Source of the DNA: Bolinopsis microptera
Taxonomy: Eukaryota; Ctenophora; Tentaculata; Lobata; Bolinopsidae
Length of the DNA stretch: 64,000 nucleotides
NCBI RefSeq assembly: GCF_026151205.1
Contig: NC_087072.1
Span: 13,926,169-13,990,168 of the forward strand
Direction: 5' to 3'
The notes beneath the pieces were generated by a model. That model did not search any database. It had not been told where the DNA came from and was given only the letters and a program-made list of their open reading frames with translations. The translations under genes and the position numbers were made by a program. Shown piece by piece: positions 20,691 through 40,400 of this stretch (position 1 is the stretch's first letter; every line of letters starts with the position of its first letter).

Positions 20691-22114
20691 TCAGCTCCCC
20701 ACAATAAGGTCAAAATGCGATTTAGAGTCGAATCCGAAAACTGATTGAGTTATTTCCAAATTGATGAAATCAATTCCGCGAATACCGCGAACGAAGATAC
20801 TTGGAGGACTTCGCCGCTTCGACGCGCCGCGCGAACTAGCATTCTTGCTTCGAATCCGTCGACGATCGTTGCTCTGCTTCGCAGAGCAACGATCTCGACG
20901 GATTGACACCGTCAATCAAGAAGATACGGGCAATTTTGTTCATTTTTGGGGTATCTTCGCCTTAAAGTATCCACATTTAAACAGATATAAAGCTATAACT
21001 TACAAAGAATATGTAGTTTAGGCCTACCTTTCATATAAAGTTAGTCTCATTCAAAAATATTGATATTTGACCAATTTATGGGACGAAATCTACCAAATTT
21101 GGTGCGTATGCCCAAATATGGGCATATGGTTTTTGGCTCATAACTCAGTCATTTTTTGTCCAATCTTGATGAAATTTCATATACGAGTTTAGAAGACCAC
21201 TAGCTACAAGTAGAGCACCTTAAACTTGGGTTTTGGGCATGTTCAGGGTATTTGACTAAATTGGGCCTAATTTGGACCAAATATGGGCGTGGCTCCCCCG
21301 CTGGCACCGTTTGGCGGTTGGGGTCTGGGACCCCCTCAAAAGTTCGGTCACTGGTCCTAGTTTGTTGGTCAACTGCTATCTCGAAATCAAGTTTCACAAA
21401 AAAATACCCATTGGCTCCCCCCCTTAATAGCTACTTGATCCGGGGTTGTGAATTGCAATAGTTCCCAACTTTTTTCAGCTAGGTTTTTTTGTATTACTAT
21501 GGCAGCACGGGGCCTAAGCCCTAATGTCCCCGACTTTGTAATAATACTCGGTTAGTTCTTTGCTAATAGGTGGGATTAAGTTTTTATTATTGGTTTATGG
21601 TTCAGTCGCGAGTACAATAGGATTTTTCTTGCTGTGTCTCTGTGAGTGTTCACCAGCAGGGTTTTCCAAGCGTTGTACTTGCGTTTAAGGTTGATTTGAG
21701 AAACAGAGTAATATTCATAATGATTTTTACCTGTTTTTGTAGTAGTTTAAGCGGTGGTTTTCCGGCGCTTTGCACTTCTCTGTGTCTCATTTCATTGATT
21801 GTTGGTGTTATTGGTGTTGTGGGTAGTGTGGGTTGCATTAGTATTTGTGTAGGGGACGTGCAGCATCTGCTGTTACCCTCACTGGACAAGTACTAGGACT
21901 CTTTGGATCGGGCACTGTGTCGGGGGGCTGGTCGAAGACGAATAGCAGCAACCAGCGTCTCCAGGAGAAAACTGTAATTCTCTAAGAATGTCTCACCCGA
22001 AGGTGAGACATCCACCCAGGTCCCAGATCCGCTGCCTCTGTTTAGACTCCGTCGACGGGCCCCCACCGTCAGGTAGCTGCACAGCCACTGTCTCCCAGGT
22101 GTTGGACACGTCTT
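20691..22114. other. Gene-free stretch with a strong hairpin
   Basis: No gene. A 25-bp-armed hairpin with a TTC loop and one bulged C lies at 20853-20904. A shorter hairpin (GTCTCACCCGAAGGTGAGAC) lies at about 21990. The surroundings look like worn repeat sequence, but no family could be named. Confidence 0.55.
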
Positions 22115-22985
22115 GTTTGCAAAGAATTTATATATTTTTTGAATTTATGAATATGACTATGAGAAGTATATTGTTCGATTGTCATTAAACCTTTAAAAAA
22201 GTGATCCATACCTCGATTTATTTGGGGCTTCAAATTCATTTGGACAGGGGCCGAAGTCGTCCCCAAATGTTCCGATGTTCTTTTTGAGAAACAAGCACCC
22301 CTCAAAGTTTGTTGGCTTAAGGCTGAGGCGATTTAACTTCAGGATGTGCCCTGCTGTACCATCCATCTCACCACGCTTCTGATAGAATATTTCAAATTTC
22401 ACTGTCAATTACTCAGATCCTGCCTGGGCATGCCCACTCCTGACTCTTGGCGAACTTGCCCCTTCATAATGATTGTAACGTGTGTACACAGTATAGTACA
22501 CAGTACAATCTGATTAGGTACAGTGCGCTTTTCCTAATAAACAATGCCCTTTTTCCCAACAATTTTTCTGCCAAAATTCCTCGGCCTCGGTCAAAATTTG
22601 CACTCCTCGGCCTCGGCCTCGGTCAAAAAAAAGAAACCTCGGTTGTCCTCGGCCTCGGTCTTAACTAACTGTATTTTCCTCGGCCTCGGCCTCGGTCGAA
22701 AATCCTGCCCTCGGTCGACCCCTGATGGGGCTCGAGATTCCGTAGAAAATTTGCTCTAGATTTCTAAAAATATCTACGGCCAGCAGGTACGAGCATCTTT
22801 TGTAATCCAGATCGGATATAAAGGAAGGGGACCTCCTTCCTCCTTTGTTTGTAGAATGTAGGGGTACATCTTAAAACAATTTATAACGTTGATACATGAC
22901 AGTAGATTAGCTGTTAGGAAATCGTACTGAATTTAGTTCTTGTCTTAAACCTGGAACAGAGGAATTGCAAGCTCATCAGAAATTT
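22115..22985. repeat. Dispersed repeat block, copy B (interrupted)
   Basis: Contains the same sequence as 15040-15355, split by about 0.5 kb inserted after 22215. The insert includes CCTCGGCCTCGGTC-rich sequence at 22575-22710. A smaller extra segment lies at 22765-22845. The insert's composition resembles the GC-word-rich MITE at 8637-8943, but its ends could not be defined. Confidence 0.7.
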
Positions 22986-29720
<6,735 letters not shown>

Positions 29721-29724
<4 letters not shown>

Positions 29725-32127
29725 AAGTATTACCAATCTGGAGGTTGATTGAGAAGTTAGTCTATTGTAATTAAGCACAGTCGTAAGCTTACACTTCTTC
29801 GTTTGCCTTCCCTGCCGCAATAACCAATCTTAAGTTTAAGGATAAATACTTACTTCAAGAAATAATACTGCATTAAGTTTTTTTGTTCGTACAATTGATG
29901 TCTTTGAATTCTTAAGTAATACTAATAACGTATTGCCGACTGCCGTATAATAACGCAAGAAAATATAAGTTGATTAGTGACTTAAGACATTCGGTCAATT
30001 TGTACTTAAATCCGCTGTCACATAATGTGGCAACATCTTGTCCATCTCCAGGGGTTTAATGTCAAATTATCAGTGGACGTTGGAACTTTTTCGTGACAAT
30101 GTCACTTGACCAGACGCCAGACCATGTGACCCTCATGTGACAGCCATGTGACAGCTGCGTGATTCTACAACGGTCAGCTCATAGCTTAGCACAGCTACAG
30201 AACGCCATGTTTTGTAACAACAAACTCCCTGTTTCGAGGAATGTCCTAGGTTTTCTATTTGCAATTGAAGTGTCGCCGTGCTTCTCACCTAATGAAAAGT
30301 ATCTTGTTGTTGAGTGGACTGTGCTGAATCAGGATAAAAGCAAACAAAGCGTAGCATGGCGATGCGTCGTGTCAACTCCCAATTATCGCCTGAAAAAAGA
30401 AAATGAGCATCGCAAACCAACGCAGACAGATACAAATCAGGGTTGACGGTTATCGTGTTATTTAAGGATTTGAACAAAAGAAGGGTGGAGAGGGTAAATA
30501 ACGTCTGGAGTCTCGATCCCTGTAAACCCCGGACGAACAAGCAGAGCAAGGTGGGACACGCAATGAGAGCAAGAGTCGGTGTCACGAGCCACAGCTAGCG
30601 AGACCACGTGACCTCCTCGTCACGTGTCACGTGACCGTCGTCACGCTGCTCCAATCCTCTGTCTCGCGGCGAAAAATGCGCTGCTCAGTTCGCTCCATCG
30701 CCACTGCTCCGACCTTGCTCCTCGACATCTGGTCCCTGGGTTTACTTGACTCTTTAGATATGAGTTACTTTGATCTTTGGTCCAGGGCCCTCCTGGAGAG
30801 AAACCTTATATTTTTATCTGGTATCTTTTTAGGAACAACTTTTATACCGTAACTCTATATCTCTCAATGATAACGAACTTTTGATCTGTTTAACTTAAGC
30901 TGAGATTTGACGCAAAATGAACTGCTACATTGTATCGAACTTAGTTAAATCTCTATCGTAGAGAATACGTCTTTGTGCCTTATTTCATTACACCAGACGA
31001 AAGTTCATAGTTGAAAGCCGAATATCATATGGCTCCTCTCTAATCATTTCTGCAGCCATTTCATCATTAAAACTAGCACTTGAGACAGACATTTAGACCC
31101 ATTTTAAGTTATTATCACAAAAAGTGCAACAGTTAAGTAACAATATGTTTTCTCAAAATTTCAATGTCGTCGTAAACACAACTTGCTTGGTACTTTTTTA
31201 CTTACTACTGTTTAAGGGCTTTTTGAGTAGATATGTTTCAACCCGTTCCATGATTCTAGCATTTACAGATCCGAAATTTATTGGCTTCTTTCCCAGTAAT
31301 TGCCCATTTTTTGATAAAATAAATTGATAGTGGGTGCGCTCAAACATGTTTTATGGCTTATGCAAAACGGAGGGAGGTAGAGAATGGACCAAAATTTGGC
31401 CACACCAAGATCAACTTTTCAACGTGCGAAAAACTTATCCGGGAGTTTTTTCATATCATCACCTGCATTTCATCATTCACGAGCAGTGTCCGCTGATATC
31501 CTTTCTTGAAGTAAAAACACGAATTGTTAACAGCATATTTAGCATGCCCGTTTTTCACTGCATATCTCGTCTAAGACTTATACTCAGAAACACCTGAACG
31601 CTTAAACTCCAGGTGAACGTCTTGAAAAATTGCAAGAGACACCCGGCGACCAAAATTATCTTTTTTTCGAAAATGATGTCGACTTTGGTAAACTTTACAT
31701 AGTCTCTTGGTCCATGCTTTTTATGTTCACACCGTCGAGTTTAAAGATTCGTCCGATGGTGTAATTACTGTGATAAAGCAGAGCTATTTTGTATAAGAAA
31801 AGTGCACTTCGGGCCTGTCGTTAGTACTCCACATTTTTTCTCTCCCACAAACCATCCCACCAAGTACACCTGGTATTCGAACCTTTTTCGCTTCTATAGG
31901 AAATAATTTGGCAAGAATTCTTCCGAAGTCATGTCGCTTATGATCTGTGTCTAATTTTGATTTTTGCTAAGTCTGACCGGGTTACTTTCTGCCAATGACG
32001 AGGTCCAACACACGTGTACTACTAAGAACGCTTTGACCCGAGCCTTGCTGGACGCATGGTTTATTGCAATTTATATCTCGCTCAGAGAAAACAAGTCTCA
32101 CCACCTCATTTCCGAGTCCTGAGTATG
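29721..32127. other. Gene-free stretch with E-box cluster
   Basis: No gene. Repeated ATGTGACAGCC-type words lie at 30120-30155 and a dense CACGTG cluster at 30604-30635. The remainder shows nothing recognisable. Confidence 0.55.
30604..30636. promoter_or_regulatory. Cluster of three CACGTG E-boxes
   Basis: Three CACGTG cores within 33 bases. One is the perfect palindrome GTCACGTGAC (30626-30635), which matches the CLEAR/E-box type bound by bHLH-zip factors such as the MITF/TFE, USF and Max families. No adjacent gene is recognised, so a regulatory role is inference. Confidence 0.4.
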
Positions 32128-32431
32128 ATTTGGAGCAGTGGCGTAACAAAGGGCCCTGCTGACCCCGCTGTGCAGGGGGGCGCCGTCTTAGGGGGGCGCC
32201 AAATCGTCGTTTGAATGTGGGACAATTTTGAAAACTTAACTAAAGTACTAGCAAAACTGTGCGTTTTGCTCTAGATACACACTTTTTTAGAGATTTTACC
32301 GGCGTATCCTCTAAAATCACCTAATTTGTTCAATTTTAGGGAGGGGCACCAAAAGGGGAGGGGGCGCCAACAGGGGGGCGCCTTTTCGGCAGGGGGGCGC
32401 CAACAGGCAACGTTACGCCACTGATTTGGAG
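32128..32431. mobile_element. hAT-superfamily MITE with perfect 8-bp target duplication
   Basis: The element runs 32136-32423 (288 bp) with perfect 12-bp terminal inverted repeats, CAGTGGCGTAAC and GTTACGCCACTG. It is flanked on both sides by ATTTGGAG (32128-32135 and 32424-32431), the 8-bp duplication left by hAT transposition. The interior has several GGGGGGCGCC words and no ORF. Intact ends suggest recent mobilisation by a transposase encoded elsewhere. Confidence 0.93.
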
Positions 32432-35400
32432 AGAATTTGATAATGGTACTCCCTGGTACTACATAACACTCTGGAGGCGCCCTCGTGGTTTTCTTACTAT
32501 TCAGAAAAAAAGTGGCGGCTTCATTCCTCAAATACCAGCAGGTCTGCTGCCCTGATATTGGTCACGTGACTTACAACCCCCTGTGTTGCACGTGCGGAGT
32601 TAGCACCTGGTATTGTGATCTCCTGTCGCCAGTTTGCTGCTATTTAAGTAGGGTTCCACACTGCAACACAAGACCTAGGTGCCCTAATTCCCCCCGCAGC
32701 AGGGTCGTCTAATTGTCTTCCCTAGTTGAAAGCTTGTATCTCGCTTCTCACACCTCTTGATAACGGACAATGATCTGAGATGCTTCTTATTCTGAGGAGA
32801 TTCATCGAACTGCGGGGTTGAAATTATACTTTATTTATCAAAAACCAGGTTTAGTTCGTTAATTTCCCCCTGTCTGTTGCTCTTAGTTCAAATTTCTGTA
32901 TCTCTGTCTGCAATAGGTCCGTAGAATTCAGGTCACTCAGATTTACAACCAGAGGTTCGTTTTTCTCCTCCATTTATCCAACTCATAATTAATTTTAAAA
33001 TGTTCTTTTAGTTCTAACTTCCCCGTAAGACAATGGTTTGATATTAGAGTCCTACAGTAGCCATTTGTTCCGGAAATGTACCTCTGATCAATGTCAAATA
33101 CCAGCTCTCCATACCCAACCACTCAATGGATACAAAACATTTTGCCTCAGGATACAATAGGCCAGCAAACATGAATAATTTTGTCAGACTAAGCACACAG
33201 TTTATCAATGATCTATACGGCAATAATTGCTAAGAATTAAATTGGCCAATTTTCAGCTAATTTAAGCTTTTCATGCCACCGGGTGGAGCCTCCTAAATTG
33301 GGGAACTGTGGGTCAGACCATTGCTGGCCGTGTAGGTCAGCTCTTTGGTTCACGTTCCTGCACTTGATCTGCCTTGCGTGCGGGAGGTTTGAAAATGTGA
33401 ATTTACTTTTCAAGACTCGTCTATTTCCACCATATCCCTTTCACCATCAGTATAACTGTATCAGAGAGATGAGCGGATCGTGTGGTAGTATGTGGTAGTA
33501 TGTGCTGGTTGTCTATTTTAATGGCTACTTCAATAGATCCTGTGACATTGTGAGGTATGTGTCTTAGGGCACTCCCAAGCGGCTAGTCGGTACTCTGTAC
33601 ATGTCTCTCATTATATTGAGATTATTGTTCGTCGAGGCTATAGATTTGCTAGACAAACAGATGTATTGAGCAATGCAAATGAAATTAACAACTTGGCCTC
33701 CTCATTGTTGTGAATTGTTCCCTTAAATGAGTCAGGTTGCTACAGTCTCCGATCTGCCTGCCTTGATTCGCTGATAATGAATCGTAAATTGAAATTGCAG
33801 TCCGTAACAAATTATAGCAGCTATAACATAGTGTCTGACTTTGTGATTATTCCATGGTTCGTTATTTGCAGTTCCATTGTTTTTATGTACATTCTAACGG
33901 TTTAAATCTACTTACGAAACTTTAATTTAATAAGCTGTTGTTCTTGTAAACAAAGCTGATCAGCACCAAACAAAAGATAAGTTCACCTTGATAATGGCAG
34001 GCAGCATTGTTTGTTGATTAGATATTTGTGAAGCATTTGACAGCATGCCACACGTGTGCTTGTGTCCAAGGTGTTCTGACACGTGGTTTCGCTGTTGTAC
34101 GGGCTGCACGATAAGTGCTGCCCAATTACCCCGTTATTCAATTACTGTAAGTGGAGAGGTGAGGTTGTCCTGAACCAGGGTCGCAAGCAAGGCATCGCAC
34201 TTGTTTACCTATAAAGATCTATCACACATCCTGAACCAACCGTGCTGTAGTGCCGGTTATGTCTAGGTTTGGCGACGATATTGTCTGGCTCTGGATAATG
34301 CTCTTGTCTTTCGTGGCAATTTTAAGTGAATTTTGTGAGATCTTAGAGATCGCCACGTCATTAAATTGGGAATTATTCGTTGATATTTTAAAGTTCTATT
34401 TCACACTTTCTTCGGACGTGACCGCTTAAGTTAACCTTTTAGTAATTTGTTTGTTTTGATAGTAATGTGTTAAGAATAAGAGACCAATAAATTGAACTTT
34501 CTTTGTAACCTACTTTTGCGCCAATCATGTACTTAAGTTCTTTTACACTTATTTGTGACTAATTGAATAGGATTAAATTCCAACAAGCAAGAACCTTACT
34601 TCGTGCCTGTCACGGTCCCCGTCAACTACTTGGGACCCGATCGAGCCTCAAACGTGCAAAGAGGTCACCAGCTCACCTCCATCCCAGTTTTGTCACACAT
34701 TTTTGCGGTGACATGAATTTCAAAATTAAATATAATTGAACAGTTCAGAAGTTTAGAGAAGCGATCAGATTGAGGGCAGGCAGACTCACTAAGGGTCGTG
34801 CAACTGGTACTGCATGGGACGGAGCTCGTCCTGCAGGGCGGCCGTCTGTAGAGTCAGCTTGCGGCTACAAACAAGTACTTTACCGGGTGGTAAAATAAGT
34901 AGGTAACGTGACCTGAACTCCACCTCGGTAATGCTATGTAATTCAAATATAAGTGAATAAGTGGATAATGATGGTGGGCATCTAAATACTGACATGACGA
35001 GGGGAGTGAGGGTGCAGTGAAGGGGGAGTATCACCGCCTGGCACTGATCTCAACTCCTCTAACTGGACCTGACCAGCTCGTCACTAGCGTCCTTGTCCTG
35101 CAATAGATACAGCTGGAAACAATACTAGATTTAATTAAATACGGAGTGATAAGCATGACGGCAAGTACGTAAACTAAGCTGCCCTCCCGGTGACAGGAAC
35201 CGACCGGAACAGGAGCTATAGTTGTTTGATCACGTGAGTAGTTGGAACCGTGCACGTGCCGGTGAGGGGCTGCTCCGGTTGGTCAACAATTTCTTGCAAT
35301 TGATCACGTGGGCAATCAAAGTAACACGTGACAAGAAAAAATTTCGCAACTTTCAGACTTTGATACAACCTCGTTTAATGGTCGACATGAGGTCTAGTGG

Positions 35401-37260
35401 GAACCATGTTGATTGGTGGGCGGCTCACTCTACAGCAGGTAGTTTCAGCTTTACGTCACCTCAAACAACCGTCATCAAACTACGTTTCACCTGTTGTTTC
35501 ACAATTAGTACCGTTCCTATTTCAGTTGCAGCTCACTGGCATTGGTAGTTGTCAATAAATGCCGTAGTCGACAGTACTCATGATCTCCGAGGCATGTGGC
35601 AGTGATGTATCGAGTAGCGTCTGTAGGTCAGCTGCCATCTACTCGCCTTATGGATAGCCTGCCATGCGGGCTCCCAGTCTCGTCTGTCTCCTCCAAAATT
35701 AGCTGCAAACCATCCGATGCGAACTGTTATCGGAAATAGGAAAGTTACTCTTGTCTCTAAGCAAAGCCATTTTTCTGTAACTGAGCTATTAGAGGCGGGT
35801 GATAAGTATTGAAATAGATAAAGAGATAAATAGATAAGAGGTTCGGAGAGAAGTTGTTTTTATCTTCTGCAAGTGCACGTTCCCCAACTATTACTCATCT
35901 GCTCCTCACTCCAGCATGTGACACAACGCTGCACATGCAATGAACATCTCCCTTCCGCGTAATCCAATCCTGTTTTAAGGTTAAAACTAACGCATGAGAG
36001 TAGTTGCCGACTACCGAGTACCACCAGGTAGCTGTTACCTAGCAACCACTAGCCACACTCTTTTGTCTGAAAGGCGCGCACTCCCTCGTTTGTTCGTGTG
36101 GACGCCCCCAGCGTGACAGCCGTGTCACTACTGCCGAGATCCGCTACCGCTCTTTTACGGCCGTGTTCAATACTGTTCTCGACGATTTTGTCATTAATTG
36201 TTAAGGTCTAATGATGGTTTAGGAGCTGCGGCTGGAAGCTGTGAATGTGGGCATCACGTGTGATGCACTGCTACTATGTGCTTTGTGGTGGCTGCTTTCT
36301 GTTAGTTTGTATCTAGTCGTCGATACCGGATACCTTAAGTGCAGAAATGGGACGATCGCGCCAGCTAACCTTTTGTAACTAATTACTTGTAACCAGTTTC
36401 TTATCAATATCCTGGCTGCTATTATGCCGTGTTAATGACAACAGGTCACTCGGTTTAGTTGCCACTTCTACATCTAACTATTTCCATTCCTCATTTTCTA
36501 TCTGTACTTTTCTCTGCCCTACAAACCTATTCGAATGCTGTTTAATTGGCTCCCTCAGCATATATCGGAGAGAGTTGTCAGCCGCGAGATATATGTAGGT
36601 GGCTCAAATTGCACTGCGAGCTGATATCTCAAGTGCAGCGGATCTCACGTTGCGAGTGGTGGAACAGTGGGCCGTTCCCCGAGTTATTGGCAGCACACAA
36701 TGGACCACAACTCCCTTTCCACTACAACTCTTGTACAGCGCTATAAGTGGGACGACTAAAGGTAGCACCTCACCTGAACTCACCGGGGGCAGCCTGCCCT
36801 GGTCTTGCAAAGCCGCGCTGCTGATACCGGTAATAGCCCCCCACAGTCACTCAATTTTTAGATACAACCATGAACATAATCGTCATACGGCCCGCAATTC
36901 GTTTATCCAATTTGATAGCCAAAAGAAAAGACAATAATTAGCCAATTATCCAATGATTAGGGGTATATTAATGCACGCTCCACTCCAGATACAGGCCAGC
37001 TATTCAAGTTGTGTTAGTCACGCGGCTCTGTTGCCTGCTCAACGCACTGTGCTACATGATTCTATTGCAGAGCCCTGCCTGACTGATGAGCCGGCTGATA
37101 CAGTGTAACAACTTAAACCAAATATTATATTGTCCTTGAGTTAGGTAATAGGCTCGATGGGCTGCCACATCCTATATCTTTAGTCAATAGATACGAGGGA
37201 GGAGGCAGGGGAGGAGTGCTTTGTATCTATCGTCCGAACAGTTGTTCTTTTGTGGAGATC
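32432..37260. other. Gene-free stretch
   Basis: No supportable gene. Small ORFs at 35.0-35.5 kb and 36.5-36.9 kb have no recognisable domains. E-boxes cluster at 35231-35330. Confidence 0.5.
35231..35330. promoter_or_regulatory. Cluster of four CACGTG E-boxes
   Basis: CACGTG at 35231, 35253, 35305 and 35325, two of them inside TTGATCACGTG. Four copies of a 6-mer in 100 bases is well above chance. No promoter or gene is tied to it; a distal element is possible. Confidence 0.35.
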
Positions 37261-37266
37261 TGATCA

Positions 37267-37493
<227 letters not shown>

Positions 37494-40400
37494 CAGCTAC
37501 ACTGCTAACTCACCAGGGTCTCGGGTCCTACACATTCATGCAGTACTACAGTCCGGCCCAATGTACTGAATTCCTCGATCATTTTGTTTCAAGTTGCTGT
37601 TGTTAATAAGAGATCAGGTGTTTCGGGGCGTGTTCGGAAACATAACGCAATGTGTTGCAAACATCACGAAAAAGTTCGGAGGATAGTGACAATGGCTGGC
37701 TGACCGTGTGAGGAGGGCTAGACAATCTCCTTAGTCTTTACAAGGTATAGACTCATTGTTTTTCAAATATTACGTAGAGTGTACACTGCGTACATTGAGC
37801 GAGTATACCGTGTGTTGGCCGAGCTGGACTGCGCTCCTTCTGCAGACATGTGACCTGGGGTAATGAACCTCTAAAACAGTTTAACAGTTGATACTTTTGT
37901 ATACTTAAGATACCTTGCTAAGATGTCAGTACCTTGCTTTTGTAGATTGTAATGTCCGCGTCTCTCTGCCCAGACACCAGTTCCGAATTCCGCCGTTTTT
38001 TAGACAGTTTATTTGGTTATTCAGTAGGAATATTGTTCATAAGTTCATGATTTGCCGTATGTGGCGGATAAAAGAGTGGTTTGTCATACACACGGGTGGG
38101 TTGAGCGAGAACTTCGTCTTACTTATCCAATTACCATCTTACTTTTGTAGAGAGATTACATTATTCATCTCTTAATGGGCAGTGAGTTGCGCTCCAAAAC
38201 AGATGTGATATTTTTTGATGAACATGTCGTCACATGTCGATTTATTGTTTCCTTCACTTGAAAATTTCTCTAAAATTCTGTGTGGCTAGACTAAATTCAC
38301 AGATTAGAAATCGTGAGCTTGATCTGGTGCAGTTTATCCAATTTATTCAGACAAGCATACACAATGAGATGGCTACAAATGCGAAAATTATTTAAATATT
38401 TTCCATTGTAGCCGTCGCTACAAGCGTCAGTCATTAGCAAACTGCACGTGCTATAGCTACACCAAACCCCTGCCGTTTTGCGATATATCCGTCATCTCCC
38501 CCCCCCCCCCCCCCCTCCGACAAACTATACCTGAGATCTCCGACAGAGACAGCCCTTTCTGGAATGTGGTGGATTTTTGTGAGCACGTGGGCCGGTGAGT
38601 GGCGAAACGCAGGACGACAGTCTGGATTGTGTAGTGGGATAGCACATGGGCGATGCTGGCCGGTCTAAGCAATCATTGTTACAATGCAATTCTCTCTCCC
38701 TCGTTTACCAATTATATTAATGTTTTGAATGAGCTGGCAGGCTAGGTCACGTTGTTGCGGCTGTGCAGGTGACCACCCCCGCAGCTATCTCGTCACTTCC
38801 ACCCACCTCACATCTTATCCGTTTCTACTTTTCCCTTAAACGGCTAGATAACCTCATGAGAATTTGAGGATATGAGGGATCAGGCCATCTGTATCCATAA
38901 CATGATCCGTTCATTTGAGAGGTATCTCCGGTAGTCGGTATTGATTGGCGGTGTTGTGCGCACCAGTGAGTCAGCTGCTGAACTTCTTGTCAACTCACAG
39001 CGTGCAACGTCTGTCTTTCACCTGATCTCGTGGAGATTAGCTCGGTTGGTGGTAGGTGTCATTAATTGGCTCCTCTCTGATTGTCTGCTATCCCGCTTCT
39101 GTCTTAGATAAGCGGATAAAACAACCGACTCACTATCCGGATCGGTTGATTTTAGTTGTAAATACTGCTCCCGATACGAGCTGCTCATTTCTCACCTTCC
39201 TAACGGTTTGTCTGGTCCACACTCCACTTGACACCCAATTTCTCAGCTTCACAGTTCCTAATCCTCCTTTACTTACAATACGTTGGTGAGGGCCATTACC
39301 GCCCCTTCACCAACTTGGCTTCTCACGGGTCCTGCCCTGTAGCACCTGCTCGGGTTTCAGGCAGCATGCTCACAATCAGACATGCTCCGTCTGGGCTCGG
39401 GTACTTAACCTTCCTTTTAAGGGTAGGATCGAGAATGTTAAGACACATTATCTCGGAGGTGTTGTTCACTTAAGTGATTGTATTGTTCAGTTTTTAGCTT
39501 TTGTTTCGGCCCTCAAGTTCAGCCTTTTTGTTCAGGTATTTTACCGATTTCATGTACTTTTTTAGTTCGTTTTTACTTCTGAGACAGTGGTCATCGTAGC
39601 TGTTAAAGCACTTATTATGTATCATCATTAAAACAATTGCTATGCAGACTGAAGATCCTGAGTTAAAACAGTTTAGAAACAGTAGGTAGGTATGGAGCAT
39701 ATGCTGCATACACCGGAGATTGCTACTTACAACTTTTCCATAATTAATAGTTGAGTTACAAAAGGTCCTGATTTGGTCTGAATGAAGCAGGAGACTGATG
39801 TTACCGTGGATCGAGACATGAGGGATGATGTAGTGGACCAGGCGGTGGTATAGCAGTCGGTACTATATGGTAGCTTCCATTCTAGATTTAATCGTTCTAA
39901 CATTAGCCGGTATCATAGGCTCGGTCATTATAGTTCTGTTTTACCGACATAATTCCCGACCCTTACTAGGGAGTTGCCGCCAACTTATAGACCTCTGCTT
40001 ACAATTTTGTAATTTTACTTTTAATTTCGTAATTGTCAGTACATTTTGTCGAAAAAGTATCGAGAGAGACGGTGATGGCTAATGCGGTAGGTTTTTATAA
40101 TTTAAGTAAATCTGGTACAATTTGTACCATCCTTGTGTCGTTACTCCGGTTGTCGCCCCTTCTCGTAGAATTAGATAGTAATAGTCCACCACAATATATC
40201 GCCCTTCAAAAGTTTCTGTTAACTTTATATGTCCCTAGTGTACCAAGTACATTTTATTGCTCTCATATGTTTGTTGTTTTGATCATTTGCCAAGTTTTGA
40301 CGATCGTTCTATGCATCAAAAGGAGAAAATCGGCCATAAAACACACGGTAATATTACAAAAGTAGCGGGACGAAAGCATCTACCGCTTAATATTTTTCCT

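Noticed and set aside
34789-36937. Several ORFs of 60-112 residues in the 34.8-36.9 kb stretch
   Set aside because: Overlapping on both strands, no conserved motif, no consistent splice continuation.
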